Shown here: positions 11,722-20,589 of the stretch, in pieces
Layout: each line of letters opens with the position of its first letter
Numbering within the stretch: the first letter of the stretch is position 1
Origin: Clostridium sp. MD294
GTDB lineage: Bacteria > Bacillota > Clostridia > Lachnospirales > Anaerotignaceae
Length of the DNA stretch: 64,000 nucleotides
Direction: 5' to 3'
Assembly (NCBI RefSeq): GCF_000364165.2
Contig: NZ_CP097810.1
Location: 2,730,130-2,794,129, forward strand
The notes under the pieces: model-generated
Seen by the model: the letters and a program-made list of their open reading frames with translations, nothing else
Database searches by the model: none
Told to the model about the DNA's origin: nothing
Position numbers and translations under genes: made by a program

Positions 11722-12681
11722 TTATTTTGAAATCATCTTACAGATTTCTAAAGCATTACAGTCTATTGTTTTTTTCATATCAAGGGCTTGCTGTATATCA
11801 AAGTCCACAACAGCATCTCTTTGTATTGCTACCACTCTGTTATATTTTCCATTTTCAAGAAGTCTTACTGCATAATTTCCCATTTTTGCTGCATAAACTC
11901 TGTCAAGCATAGTAGGAGAACCACCTCTTTGTATATGTCCTAAAATGGTAATTCTTGAAGAAATAGAAGTTTCCTTTTCTATTGTTTCAGCCATTTGTTT
12001 TAAATCAATATTACAACCTTCTGAAACAACAATAATATGATGTGTTTTTCCTTGTTTTTTTCTTTCTAAAATATTACAACAAACATCATTTTTTATATTT
12101 CTTTCTGGAACAAGTACATCTGCTGCTCCTACGGCAAGACCTACATTTAATGCTAAAAATCCTGCATTTCTTCCCATTACTTCTATAATACTGCATTTTT
12201 CATGACTTCTTGCAGTATCCCTTAATCTGTCTATTGCCTCTACTGCAATATTGCACGCTGTATCAAATCCTATAGTATAATCTGTACATTCAATATCATT
12301 GTCAATGGTTGCTGGTATGCCTACTGTTGGAAGTCCTTGTTGACAAAGTTTTATTGCACCATGAAAAGAGCCATCTCCTCCTATCACAATTAATCCATCA
12401 ATGCCAACCTCTTTTGCTTTTTGAACTGCCTTTTGTATTCCTTCTGGTTGAAAAAATTCTTTACATCTTGCAGTATAAAGCATTGTTCCGCCTCTTTGCA
12501 CAATACCAGTAACAGAATTACTATTCAGTTCTACAATATCGCCATTTAAAAGCCCATTATATCCTCTGTTGACTCCTATTACATTCATACCATAATTTAA
12601 TGCAGTTCTAACAGCAGAACGAATAGCGGAATTCATACCAGGAGCATCACCGCCACTTGTTAATATTGCGATTGTTTTCAT
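11722..12681 (-). CDS. pfkA: 6-phosphofructokinase, ATP-type
   Basis: A 319-residue enzyme of the bacterial PfkA type. ILTSGGDAPGMNSAIR, the ATP-site GGDGSFHGA (GGDGS is typical of ATP-dependent rather than PPi-dependent enzymes), PATIDNDI and GHIQRGGSP are visible. GGAGGGA precedes the ATG. Its presence in a catabolic operon with rpe, rpiB and transketolase but no transaldolase suggests it may also phosphorylate sedoheptulose 7-phosphate, an activity known for bacterial phosphofructokinases. A long inverted repeat separates it from the upstream SDR gene. Confidence 0.93.
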   Translation of the reverse strand: MKTIAILTSGGDAPGMNSAIRSAVRTALNYGMNVIGVNRGYNGLLNGDIVELNSNSVTGIVQRGGTMLYTARCKEFFQPEGIQKAVQKAKEVGIDGLIVIGGDGSFHGAIKLCQQGLPTVGIPATIDNDIECTDYTIGFDTACNIAVEAIDRLRDTARSHEKCSIIEVMGRNAGFLALNVGLAVGAADVLVPERNIKNDVCCNILERKKQGKTHHIIVVSEGCNIDLKQMAETIEKETSISSRITILGHIQRGGSPTMLDRVYAAKMGNYAVRLLENGKYNRVVAIQRDAVVDFDIQQALDMKKTIDCNALEICKMISK

Positions 12682-12701
12682 ACTATCCCTCCATAAAAAG
12701 A

Positions 12702-12780
12702 TTACTGCGGATATATCATTGAAGGTATTTTATAAAGTAATATTATGGTTATTTAAGTATTTAAAAAATATCCGCAGTAA
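12702..12780 (-). terminator. Long-loop inverted repeat between SDR and pfkA genes
   Basis: TTACTGCGGATAT (12702-12714) and ATATCCGCAGTAA (12768-12780) are perfect 13-bp arms around a 53-base AT-rich loop. On the minus strand the second arm is followed by TCTTTTTAT and then the pfkA ribosome binding site. It could be a partial terminator that lowers pfkA relative to upstream genes, or an attenuator. Confidence 0.5.
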
Positions 12781-12800
12781 ATTTTTTTTATGCTATTTCA

Positions 12801-13559
12801 TTAGTCCATATGAGAACCGCCATTGATGTCAATTTCTTCTCCTGTTATGTAAGATGCTTCTTTTGAAGCAAGGAAAACAATGGCATTTGCAACTTCTTGT
12901 GTTTCACCAGGACGTCCCATAGGAATACCATCAATTACTTTTTGCGTATCTTCTTTTGGAAGTGACTTCCATATTTCTGTATTGATTAAACCAGGACAAA
13001 CACTGTTAATTGTGACACCATCTGCAGAGATTTCTCTGGAAAGGTTTTTTGAAAATGCTAATACTGCTGCTTTTGATGCAGAATAATGTGCTCCACCAAA
13101 TACACCTCCACCTCTTTTTCCAGATACAGAAGAAAGGTTGACAATTCTACCATATTTTGCTTGTCTCATTGGTTTCATACAAGCCTGTGTACAAAGGAAT
13201 AAACCAAACATATTTACATTAAATATTCTTTTTATATCTTCTAATGTCATATCTTCCACAGTTACTTTTTGTGAAATACCTGCATTATTTACAAGTACAT
13301 CAATTCTACCAAATTTATCCATAATGGTTTTTACCATATTATCAACAGATTCTTTATCTGTTACATTTAATTCGATGCCAAATGCTTTACCACCTTCTTG
13401 CTCAATTTCTTTTACTGTATTTGCAATTCCTTCTGTATTCATATCTGCAATAACAACTGTTCCGCCTTGTTTTGCAAATGTTTTCGCGATTGTTTTTCCA
13501 ATGCCTTTTGGTGAGCCGCTTCCTGTTACAATGATAACTTGTTCCTTAAAATCTAACAT
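12801..13559 (-). CDS. SDR-family NAD(P)-dependent oxidoreductase
   Basis: A 252-residue classical short-chain dehydrogenase. The Rossmann start is VTGSGSPKGIGKTIA (a variant of TGxxxGxG), with NNAG, the active-site Ser in NLSSVSG and the YSASK motif. C-terminal DINGGSHMD is normal for the family. AAGGAGG precedes the start. In this operon it most likely oxidises the imported polyol or sugar acid to a keto sugar. The exact substrate cannot be assigned. Confidence 0.92.
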   Translation of the reverse strand: MLDFKEQVIIVTGSGSPKGIGKTIAKTFAKQGGTVVIADMNTEGIANTVKEIEQEGGKAFGIELNVTDKESVDNMVKTIMDKFGRIDVLVNNAGISQKVTVEDMTLEDIKRIFNVNMFGLFLCTQACMKPMRQAKYGRIVNLSSVSGKRGGGVFGGAHYSASKAAVLAFSKNLSREISADGVTINSVCPGLINTEIWKSLPKEDTQKVIDGIPMGRPGETQEVANAIVFLASKEASYITGEEIDINGGSHMD

Positions 13560-13627
13560 AATTGATTTCCTCCTTAAATTCTATATATAACATACTTTGA
13601 TAAACATAGGATATTATTTTATAAAAG

Positions 13628-14563
13628 TTATTTTGTCAATTTTTTTGTAATCTCCACAACGTTTTCTACTGTAATACCATTCATTTCAAGTAATCTTTCA
13701 TAAGGTGCAGACTGTCCGAATTGGTCTTGTATACCAATACGTTTCACAATACCTTTTCCTCTTTCTGCTACCACTTCGCTTACTGCACTACCCAAACCAT
13801 TTAATATATTATGGTCTTCTATGGTAATGATTTTTCCAATTTCATCAATACATTGGTTTACTACATCAACATCAAGGGGCTTAATGGTGTGCATATCTAC
13901 CACTTTTGCAGCAATACCTTGTTTTGCAAGTTCTGCTGCTGCTTTTAATGCAATAATAACGGTATCACCATTTGCAATAATAGCAATGTCTTTTCCCTCT
14001 TTTAATACATTTGCTTTTCCAATGACAAACTCTGCATTTTCATCATAAATAACTGGTATAGCATCTCTTGTAAATCTCAAATAGCAAGGACCATACATTT
14101 CTGCTGCTGCATTTGTTAATTTTTTTGCTGCAACATAATCAGCAGGCATAATTACTGTCATATTAGGAATTGTTCTTAAAACGCCCATATCTTCAATACT
14201 TTGATGACTTGCACCATCATTTGCAGGAGTTACACCACCATGAGAGCAGGCAATTTTTACGTTCAAATTAGGGTAACAAATTTCTTGACGTATCATTTCG
14301 CATATTCTCAATGAACCAAATACAGCATATGTTACAACAAAAGGAATTTTTCCACAAGTTGCCATACCAGCCGCAACGCCAGCACCATTTTGCTCTGCAA
14401 TTCCTACATTGATATGTTGTTTTGGCAGTTCTTTTAAAAATGCTCCTGTTTTACATGATTTTCCAATGTCAATATCTACTACAAATATGTCTTTATTTTT
14501 TTTACCAAGTGTTACAATTTCTTCTCCGAAACCTTCTCTTGTTGCTTTTTTTACTTCACTCAT
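13628..14563 (-). CDS. Transketolase, C-terminal subunit
   Basis: About 311 residues covering the pyrimidine-binding and C-terminal domains of a split transketolase. The cofactor-activating Glu lies in NVGIAEQNGAGVAAGMA; THGGV-like CSHGGVTPANDGASHQ and the C-terminal MHTIKPLD are as in the family. I choose MSEVKKAT at 14563 because AAAGGAGG is eight bases upstream; the ATG at 14599 lies inside the preceding gene. It pairs with the N-terminal subunit just upstream to transfer two-carbon units between pentose, heptose and tetrose phosphates. Confidence 0.94.
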   Translation of the reverse strand: MSEVKKATREGFGEEIVTLGKKNKDIFVVDIDIGKSCKTGAFLKELPKQHINVGIAEQNGAGVAAGMATCGKIPFVVTYAVFGSLRICEMIRQEICYPNLNVKIACSHGGVTPANDGASHQSIEDMGVLRTIPNMTVIMPADYVAAKKLTNAAAEMYGPCYLRFTRDAIPVIYDENAEFVIGKANVLKEGKDIAIIANGDTVIIALKAAAELAKQGIAAKVVDMHTIKPLDVDVVNQCIDEIGKIITIEDHNILNGLGSAVSEVVAERGKGIVKRIGIQDQFGQSAPYERLLEMNGITVENVVEITKKLTK

Positions 14564-14582
14564 ATTCTTATCCTCCTTTATA

Positions 14583-15416
14583 TTACAGCATTTGCGCATC
14601 TAATTCTTCCATTGCTTGTTTGTATTCCTGTTCATTTGGTGCAACACCATGCCAACCACATTCATTTTCCATATAAGAAACACCTTTTCCTTTTATCGTA
14701 TGAGCAAATATACATTTTGGCTTTCCATTTTTAGATGCTTTGATTTTATCCAATGTATCTACAATTTGTTGCATATCATGTCCATCAATTTCGTAATTCT
14801 CAAATCCAAATGCTTCAAATTTCTTTCCTAAATCAATATTGGGCATAACTTCATCACAAGTACCATCTAATTGTAAATTGTTATTGTCTACAAATACAAT
14901 CAAATTATCTAGTTTATATTTGTTTGCTGTTTGTGCCGCTTCCCAAATTTCGCCTTCTTGTGCCTCTCCATCTCCTACTACAACAAACACTCTATAATCT
15001 TTTTCATCTAATTTTGCACATAACGCCATACCAACACCACAAGCAAGTCCTTGTCCTAATGAACCTGTAGAAATGTCAATACCTGGACATTTTTTCATAT
15101 CTGGATGTCCTTGTAATATAGAACCTTCTTTTCTTAATGTATGTAATACATCCAATGGAAAATATCCCAATGTTGCCAATGCTGCATATTGTATTGGGCA
15201 AACATGACCTTTTGAAAGTACAAATCTATCTCTATCTTCCCATTTTGGATTTTTAGGGTCAATGTTCATTTCTCTAAAATAGCAAGCTGCTACAAAATCT
15301 GCTGCGGATAAAGAACCACCTGGATGTCCTGATTGTGCTTCATAAATCATACTAACTGCTTTTTTTCTTAAATCTGTTGCAATATTTTTTAACTCTTTTA
15401 CACTGATTTCTTTCAT
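14583..15416 (-). CDS. Transketolase, N-terminal subunit
   Basis: About 277 residues forming the thiamine-diphosphate-binding half of a split transketolase. SGHPGGSLSAADF, SKGHVCPI, TGSLGQGL and the cofactor motif GDGEAQEGEIWEAA..DNNNLQ are all present. The ATG at 15416 is seven bases after GAGGTG, a better spacing than the ATG at 15422. It is followed within 20 bases by the C-terminal subunit. Split transketolases are usual in Clostridia and archaea. Confidence 0.94.
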   Translation of the reverse strand: MKEISVKELKNIATDLRKKAVSMIYEAQSGHPGGSLSAADFVAACYFREMNIDPKNPKWEDRDRFVLSKGHVCPIQYAALATLGYFPLDVLHTLRKEGSILQGHPDMKKCPGIDISTGSLGQGLACGVGMALCAKLDEKDYRVFVVVGDGEAQEGEIWEAAQTANKYKLDNLIVFVDNNNLQLDGTCDEVMPNIDLGKKFEAFGFENYEIDGHDMQQIVDTLDKIKASKNGKPKCIFAHTIKGKGVSYMENECGWHGVAPNEQEYKQAMEELDAQML

Positions 15417-15441
15417 ATTCATTCACCTCATTAAAATAATA

Positions 15442-16725
15442 TTATATAAATAGTAATGATATTGCTGGTACATACGTAATTAAAAGAAGTACAATGAGCG
15501 ATGCAGCAATCAAAGGAAGTACAGCAACCGATATTTCTTTTAAGCTACATTTTGCAATACCACAAGCAACATATAAATTAACGCCTACTGGCGGTGTTAC
15601 CAATCCAATGGCAAGATTGACTATCATAACAACACCCAAATGTACCAAATCAATTCCTAAACTATTTGCTACTGGAACAAAAAGTGGTACAAATATATAT
15701 AATGCTGATGTAGAATCTAAGAAGCAACCTGCAATTAAAAGTATTACATTTACAATCATAAAGAATATGATTTTATTTCCGCCTGTTATATTAATCAATG
15801 CCTCATTGATAGCAACATCTATTCTCGACCTTGTTAATATGTATGCAAAAATACTTGCTGCTGCTGTAATTAACATAACTGTTGCGGTAGTAGATGCAGA
15901 ATCTACTAATATTTTATAAAATTCTTTCCATTTTACTGTTTTATATATAAATACGCCAACAAATAACCCATATACTGCTGAAACTGCTGCGGCTTCTGTA
16001 GGTGTAAACACACCTCCATAAATACCGCCCAATATGATGATCGGCATCAAAAGCCCCCAAAATGCTTCTTTTAAAGCCTTCCATCTTTCTTGAGGTGTTG
16101 CCTTTGGTAATACTTCAAGATCTGATTTTCTACCAACAATCAATGCTGTAATTACAAGCGCTAACCCCATTAAAAGTCCTGGCAAAACACTTGCTATAAA
16201 AAGTGTTCCGATAGAAGTATCCGATATAGAACCATATACAACTAATGTAATGGATGGAGGAATGACAACACCTATTGCTCCCGCTGTTGCCATTAGCGCT
16301 GCTGAAAATGCAGGAGAATATCCTACTTTAATCATAGCTGGTATCAATATCAATCCTAATGCTGCAACTGTTGCTGGTCCAGAACCAGATATTGCTGCAA
16401 AGAAACAAGCAACAATAACGCATACCATAGCAACGCCGCCTCTTAAATGCCCTACACACGCCTGTGCTAGTGCTATTAACTTTTGAGAAATACCTGCCTT
16501 TTCCATAATATTTCCGCCAAGTATAAAAAATGGAATTGCTAATAAAACAAATTTACTTGTTGCAGCAGATACAAGCTGCGGCAATGTGCCAAGTACAATA
16601 TCAAGTGGTCTACCTGCTCCTTGTAGTATCATTGCTCCCATACTAGAAATACCAAGACAGACTGCAATAGGTGTTCCAATAAAAAGTAATACTGCAAATG
16701 TAATAAATAAAAACGATGCAACCAT
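15442..16725 (-). CDS. dctM: TRAP transporter large permease (DctM)
   Basis: A 427-residue, very hydrophobic protein with about twelve membrane spans, including the family-typical SGSGPATVAALG and PPSITLVVYG segments. It is the ion-coupled channel of a tripartite periplasmic-type transporter. It starts directly after the DctQ stop codon and has GGAGGAAGTGTAA upstream. It acts with the DctP binding protein and DctQ encoded just upstream. Confidence 0.95.
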   Translation of the reverse strand: MVASFLFITFAVLLFIGTPIAVCLGISSMGAMILQGAGRPLDIVLGTLPQLVSAATSKFVLLAIPFFILGGNIMEKAGISQKLIALAQACVGHLRGGVAMVCVIVACFFAAISGSGPATVAALGLILIPAMIKVGYSPAFSAALMATAGAIGVVIPPSITLVVYGSISDTSIGTLFIASVLPGLLMGLALVITALIVGRKSDLEVLPKATPQERWKALKEAFWGLLMPIIILGGIYGGVFTPTEAAAVSAVYGLFVGVFIYKTVKWKEFYKILVDSASTTATVMLITAAASIFAYILTRSRIDVAINEALINITGGNKIIFFMIVNVILLIAGCFLDSTSALYIFVPLFVPVANSLGIDLVHLGVVMIVNLAIGLVTPPVGVNLYVACGIAKCSLKEISVAVLPLIAASLIVLLLITYVPAISLLFI

Positions 16726-17217
16726 TTACACTTCCTCCTTTTCCGTTTCTGGTTTTGTTTTGATTTCAGCAATCAAAACCTGTATAAATCGTAACGTAAG
16801 AAAGAAAGCTCCAATTGGTACAAAAGAACCAAATATCCACTCTGCCCATTGCATATTTGCTGTTACCTGTCCTCTTTGCATTTGACTTTGTACCATAAAT
16901 ATACCGTAATAAAATATAGAACTGCTAAATATTATGGCAAACACAAAACCTATGATTTTTAATATTTTTTTGACACTTGGGCTTACAATATCTGTCAAAA
17001 CAGTTAACCCCAAATGTGCCCCTCTTTTTGCTGCTACAGCAGAACCCATAAGACTTAATAGTACAAACAAATATGTTGTAATTTCATCTGTAAATGATAG
17101 AGACGCAGACAATAAAAACCTAGAAACAACATTCATAAATGCTATAATTGTCATAACGCTCAAACAAATAGCACATAATATTTCCTCTATGTTGTTTAAA
17201 AACTTTTTAAAATTCAT
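16726..17217 (-). CDS. dctQ: TRAP transporter small permease (DctQ)
   Basis: A 163-residue protein with four hydrophobic segments and the family pattern LSFTDEITTYLFVLLSLMGSAVA followed by GAHLGLTVL. It forms the membrane complex with DctM. The gene is flush with dctM and lies four bases after rpiB. Confidence 0.93.
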   Translation of the reverse strand: MNFKKFLNNIEEILCAICLSVMTIIAFMNVVSRFLLSASLSFTDEITTYLFVLLSLMGSAVAAKRGAHLGLTVLTDIVSPSVKKILKIIGFVFAIIFSSSIFYYGIFMVQSQMQRGQVTANMQWAEWIFGSFVPIGAFFLTLRFIQVLIAEIKTKPETEKEEV

Positions 17218-17221
17218 TTTC

Positions 17222-17659
17222 TCACCCCTTTTCTTCCTCTATCTGTGAAATCCTTCTGATATGTCTTTCTTCATTTGAAAAAGGTGTATTTAAAAATACT
17301 TTTACAATTTCTAATGCAAGCCCAACGCCTACAACTCTTGCTCCCATTGCTAATATATTGGCATCATTATGTTCTCTTGTCGCCTTTGCAGAAAAACAAT
17401 CTCCACAGAGTGCTGCACGAATACCCTTGACTTTATTTGCTGCAATAGAGATACCAATACCTGTACCACATATCAATATTCCTTTTTCACATTCTCCATT
17501 TGCTACTGCATGAGCTACTTTTTTAGCATAAACTGCATAGTCACAAGAGCTTTCTGAATTTGTACCAAAATTTTGATAAACAATATTTTCTTTTTCTAAA
17601 TATGCAATTACTTCTTGCATTAAATAATATCCGCCATGGTCACAACCTAATGCTATCAT
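17222..17659 (-). CDS. rpiB: RpiB-type sugar-phosphate isomerase
   Basis: A 145-residue RpiB/LacAB-family isomerase. ALGCDHGGYYLM, the active-site Cys in LICGTGIGISIAANK and the phosphate-site Arg in REHNDANILAMG are visible. The reaction is normally ribose 5-phosphate to ribulose 5-phosphate. Close relatives act on tetrose phosphates in erythritol pathways, so a four-carbon substrate is possible. It sits inside the TRAP operon between dctP and dctQ, tying transport to pentose phosphate metabolism. Confidence 0.93.
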   Translation of the reverse strand: MIALGCDHGGYYLMQEVIAYLEKENIVYQNFGTNSESSCDYAVYAKKVAHAVANGECEKGILICGTGIGISIAANKVKGIRAALCGDCFSAKATREHNDANILAMGARVVGVGLALEIVKVFLNTPFSNEERHIRRISQIEEEKG

Positions 17660-17681
17660 ATTTTTATTCCTCCTTTTTCAT

Positions 17682-18707
17682 TTATTTAATTTGAAATGCT
17701 TCACAAGCATCTTCGCCATATTTATCCATAAGATTTTTTCTTAAATCGGTTACCGTTTCTTTAAAAGGAAGTAATTCTTGTTCCGTTAGTCTGGTTACTT
17801 CCATACCGTTTTGCTCAAATTTATTGATAATAACTTCTTCTTGTTCCTCTAAATAATCTCTGCCCCATTCACAAGCCTCTTTTGCCTTTTCTTGTAATAA
17901 TTCTCTTGTTTTTGGCTGTAAATATTCATTCCATATTGTTGAATTTGCTACAAATAAATCATTTTCATATGTATAGTTCCAAAGTGTTAAATAATCCTGT
18001 ACTTCATACATTTTTGATGTATCTGTGATACTGACACCGTTTTCCTGTCCATCTATTGTTCCCTGTTGTATTGCTGTAAATACTTCACTCCAACTCATAG
18101 CAACTGGGTCTGCACGAAAAGTATTAAATACTCCCATATATACCTCTCCACCTGGTACTCTTATTTTTAATCCTTTTACATCTTCTGGAGTTTTGACAGC
18201 ATGTTTGCTATTTGTAAGTTGTCTAAAACCGTTATGAAAAGAACCTAAAAATGTGATATCATATTCTTTTAATAGATTTGCATAATATTCTCCGCCGCTT
18301 TCATCAATCGCTTTTCTTGCTTCTTGATAATTGTTGTAACTCCATGGAATTGTTCCAACTAAAAACCTTTCGTCTAATACAGATATTACACTGCTCGCAT
18401 ATGCCGCTAAATCAACAGAACCATCTGCTATCATTTCAATTCCTTTTGTAGCATTTCCTCCAGCAAGCTGGTCATTTGGAAATACAATAATTTCGATATT
18501 GCCATTTGATTCTTCTGCAACAAGTTCTGAAAACTTTTTCGCAACAAGTGTATCAATTTGTATGTCTGTACCATTCACTGCCATAATCAATTCTATTTTT
18601 TGATACCCCTCTGCGTTCTTCTGTGAAATATTATCGTTTCCACATCCCATTAATGTTGTGATAGCTAAACTAACAACCACTAATGTCGATAATATTTTTT
18701 TCTTCAT
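17682..18707 (-). CDS. dctP: TRAP transporter solute-binding lipoprotein (DctP)
   Basis: A 341-residue DctP-family protein. The N-terminal signal ends in the lipobox LMGCGN, so it is membrane-anchored outside the cell. The ligand-binding core shows GGNATKGIEMIADGSVDLA, RVPGGEVYMGVF and IQQGTIDGQENG with the conserved Arg that binds a carboxylate in this family. An acidic sugar is therefore a plausible ligand. It is the first gene of the operon, after a clear promoter. Confidence 0.94.
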   Translation of the reverse strand: MKKKILSTLVVVSLAITTLMGCGNDNISQKNAEGYQKIELIMAVNGTDIQIDTLVAKKFSELVAEESNGNIEIIVFPNDQLAGGNATKGIEMIADGSVDLAAYASSVISVLDERFLVGTIPWSYNNYQEARKAIDESGGEYYANLLKEYDITFLGSFHNGFRQLTNSKHAVKTPEDVKGLKIRVPGGEVYMGVFNTFRADPVAMSWSEVFTAIQQGTIDGQENGVSITDTSKMYEVQDYLTLWNYTYENDLFVANSTIWNEYLQPKTRELLQEKAKEACEWGRDYLEEQEEVIINKFEQNGMEVTRLTEQELLPFKETVTDLRKNLMDKYGEDACEAFQIK

Positions 18708-18773
18708 AGCATTCCCCTCCTAAATAGTATGTATTATTCACCATATGTATAACGTTCAATGTAGGATGTATAT

Positions 18774-18802
18774 AATATATATCTAATCTATACTTTTGTC
18801 AA
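18774..18802 (-). promoter_or_regulatory. Promoter of the TRAP/pentose-phosphate operon
   Basis: On the minus strand TTGACA (18802-18797), 17 bases, TATATT (18779-18774). It lies about 70 bases upstream of dctP. Confidence 0.75.
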
Positions 18803-19286
18803 TAAAAAATAGACATATTTTCTATATTTTACTTTTTTAACATTTTTATACTATCATTTTTATATAAATATTATATTGTATTTTTAAAATTTATTATTTA
18901 TATATAAAATAAAGAAAGAAAACTTATATCCTTTTAATAAATTCTTGCAAAATATAAAATCAATATATGATTAAATCAATGAATAGAAAAAGATTAATCA
19001 TCAAAAAGTATTATTAATATTATATGTAGATAGATAATTTTCAAAAATATTACTCTACTAATTTCATATATCAACAATCAGTATATTAAATTTATATATT
19101 TCAAAATTATAAAAAAATAGAATAGTAAGGCTTATAAATGAATACAAGCAGAAATTATTTCGATAAGCAAAAACTCTATTGCTAATAAAATAATCAAAGT
19201 TTTTTTGACTATTTTTTTAAGCTTTCGAATAATTTAGAAAATAATTGGTAATTCTAAAAACTGTATACAAAGGTAGAGCTGCATCG
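18803..19286. other. AT-rich intergenic stretch
   Basis: About 480 bases upstream of the operon promoter. Very AT-rich; I see no gene, repeat or hairpin that stands out. Confidence 0.5.
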
Positions 19287-19475
19287 AGTGCAAGCAGTGG
19301 AAAGGGATATCCCTTTCCATGCTTGTTGGGGCGTGTCTACGCTTTGCTCCGGTCGGTGCTAAACGAATGTCCACTGGACATTCAGCACCCCCAAACCCCA
19401 AATGCAAATTTTTTTGAAATTTGCAAAACGCCTTCGGCGTGGCTTTTCCTTTTTTAGAACATCACTTTTATTGTA
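19287..19475 (+). repeat. Structured intergenic repeat, copy 2 of 3
   Basis: This copy keeps the perfect 20-bp palindrome GGAAAGGGATATCCCTTTCC inside GCAAGC..GCTTGT. The other three hairpins follow as in copy 1, ending with ACGCCTTCGGCGT and a T-rich run. It stands in front of element copy B just as copy 1 stands in front of copy A. Confidence 0.85.
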
Positions 19476-20033
19476 CTATATATGAATTTTACCATCAAAA
19501 ATAAAATGATTTTAAACAAAATCTTTAATCAAAAAATTTCCCTTTAGCAGTTTAAAATAGAAAATTTCTTTTTTCCCTTTTTATACTATAAAATAATATT
19601 GCTATCAAAAAATAAAGCTACTTTTATGTAAATTTTGCAAAAAAAATCTTTCTTAATAGCTGAAAAGAAAAATTCTTTCTACTTTTTTTGCTATTAGGAA
19701 AGAAAATTATTGATAATAACAATACTACCCTCTATATATAATATATATATACATACATTATATATACACCCTATAATTTATAAAATAATATGAATACCTT
19801 ATATTTGTTTTCAGAGCGTTGTAGATACAACACTTCTGAAGGCTGTTTTTATTTTATTGACTTTATATACTTCCGCTCATACTCATTCCTAAAAACATTG
19901 TACATACAATATTCCGAACTATACACTTATTCCAAATTACTGCTTTTTGCACTTAAAAAAGCAATTCTCCTTGTCAACTAAAAAACAGAAACGTGACACG
20001 TTTCTGTCATTAGTAATCAATGGAAAAATCCTA
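19476..20033. other. AT-rich stretch with hairpins at the left edge of copy B
   Basis: No gene. Around 19812-19845 a stem TTCAGAGCGTTG/CAACACTTCTGAA is followed by T-rich sequence, and near 19898 there is TTGTACATACAA. Copy A has the matching hairpins near 5820-5850 and 5905-5920 with base changes, so these structures belong to the shared unit. Confidence 0.45.
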
Positions 20034-20264
20034 CTAGCGAAAGCTGGAGTGTATTTCCTTTTTATTTAAATATTCTTGTCTTGCTTTTTCTTTCTCCTTT
20101 TCTGATGGAGCTGTTTTATATTTTGTATACAAACTTCTATTGACTACTCTATCAAATTTTTCTTGTAATCCTTTTACAATTTTTTCCTCATCACTGCAAT
20201 ATTCCAAAATATGGTATTTTATTAGTGATAAAAATAAATCCTCACTAATTTGTACTTGCTTCAT
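20034..20264 (-). CDS. Small conserved mobile-element protein (complexin-like)
   Basis: A 76-residue acidic/basic helical protein, MKQVQISEDLFLSLIKYH to KARQEYLNKKEIHSSFR. AAAGGTG lies upstream of the ATG. Similar small proteins occur in many Clostridia conjugative elements without a known role. It is adjacent to the iterons and may take part in replication or transfer control, but nothing in the sequence proves it. Confidence 0.65.
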   Translation of the reverse strand: MKQVQISEDLFLSLIKYHILEYCSDEEKIVKGLQEKFDRVVNRSLYTKYKTAPSEKEKEKARQEYLNKKEIHSSFR

Positions 20265-20290
20265 ATTTTACACCTTTATTTTTTAATTTT

Positions 20291-20584
20291 GTGACGATAT
20301 TTTATCTGTTAAATTTAAAAATATCGTCATACTTTTTTTCAAACTCCACATTCAAAAAATGCTGTAAAATCAAGGTTTTCTTGCTGCCTTATTTTATATT
20401 TTTTGTATCTGTGACGATATTGACGATATTTTTTATATTTTCCCTGCTGTCTAAAATACCGTCACATCGTCACATTTATCATTTTTTTACCACTTTTATG
20501 TCTTAAAAACCTTGTAAATTTAATGTTTTTAGCTATTTGATATTTTTCTTTTTATGTGACGATATTCAAACAAAATATCGTCAC
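20291..20584. repeat. Iteron-like inverted pairs, probable replication origin of copy B
   Basis: Three pairs: GTGACGATATTTT (20291) with AAAATATCGTCAT (20318-20330); GTGACGATATTGACGATATT (20411, a doubled unit) with AAAATACCGTCAC (20453-20465); GTGACGATATT (20556) with AAAATATCGTCAC (20572-20584). Spacing and position next to the helicase gene fit Rep binding sites. Confidence 0.65.
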
Positions 20585-20589
20585 ACTTT

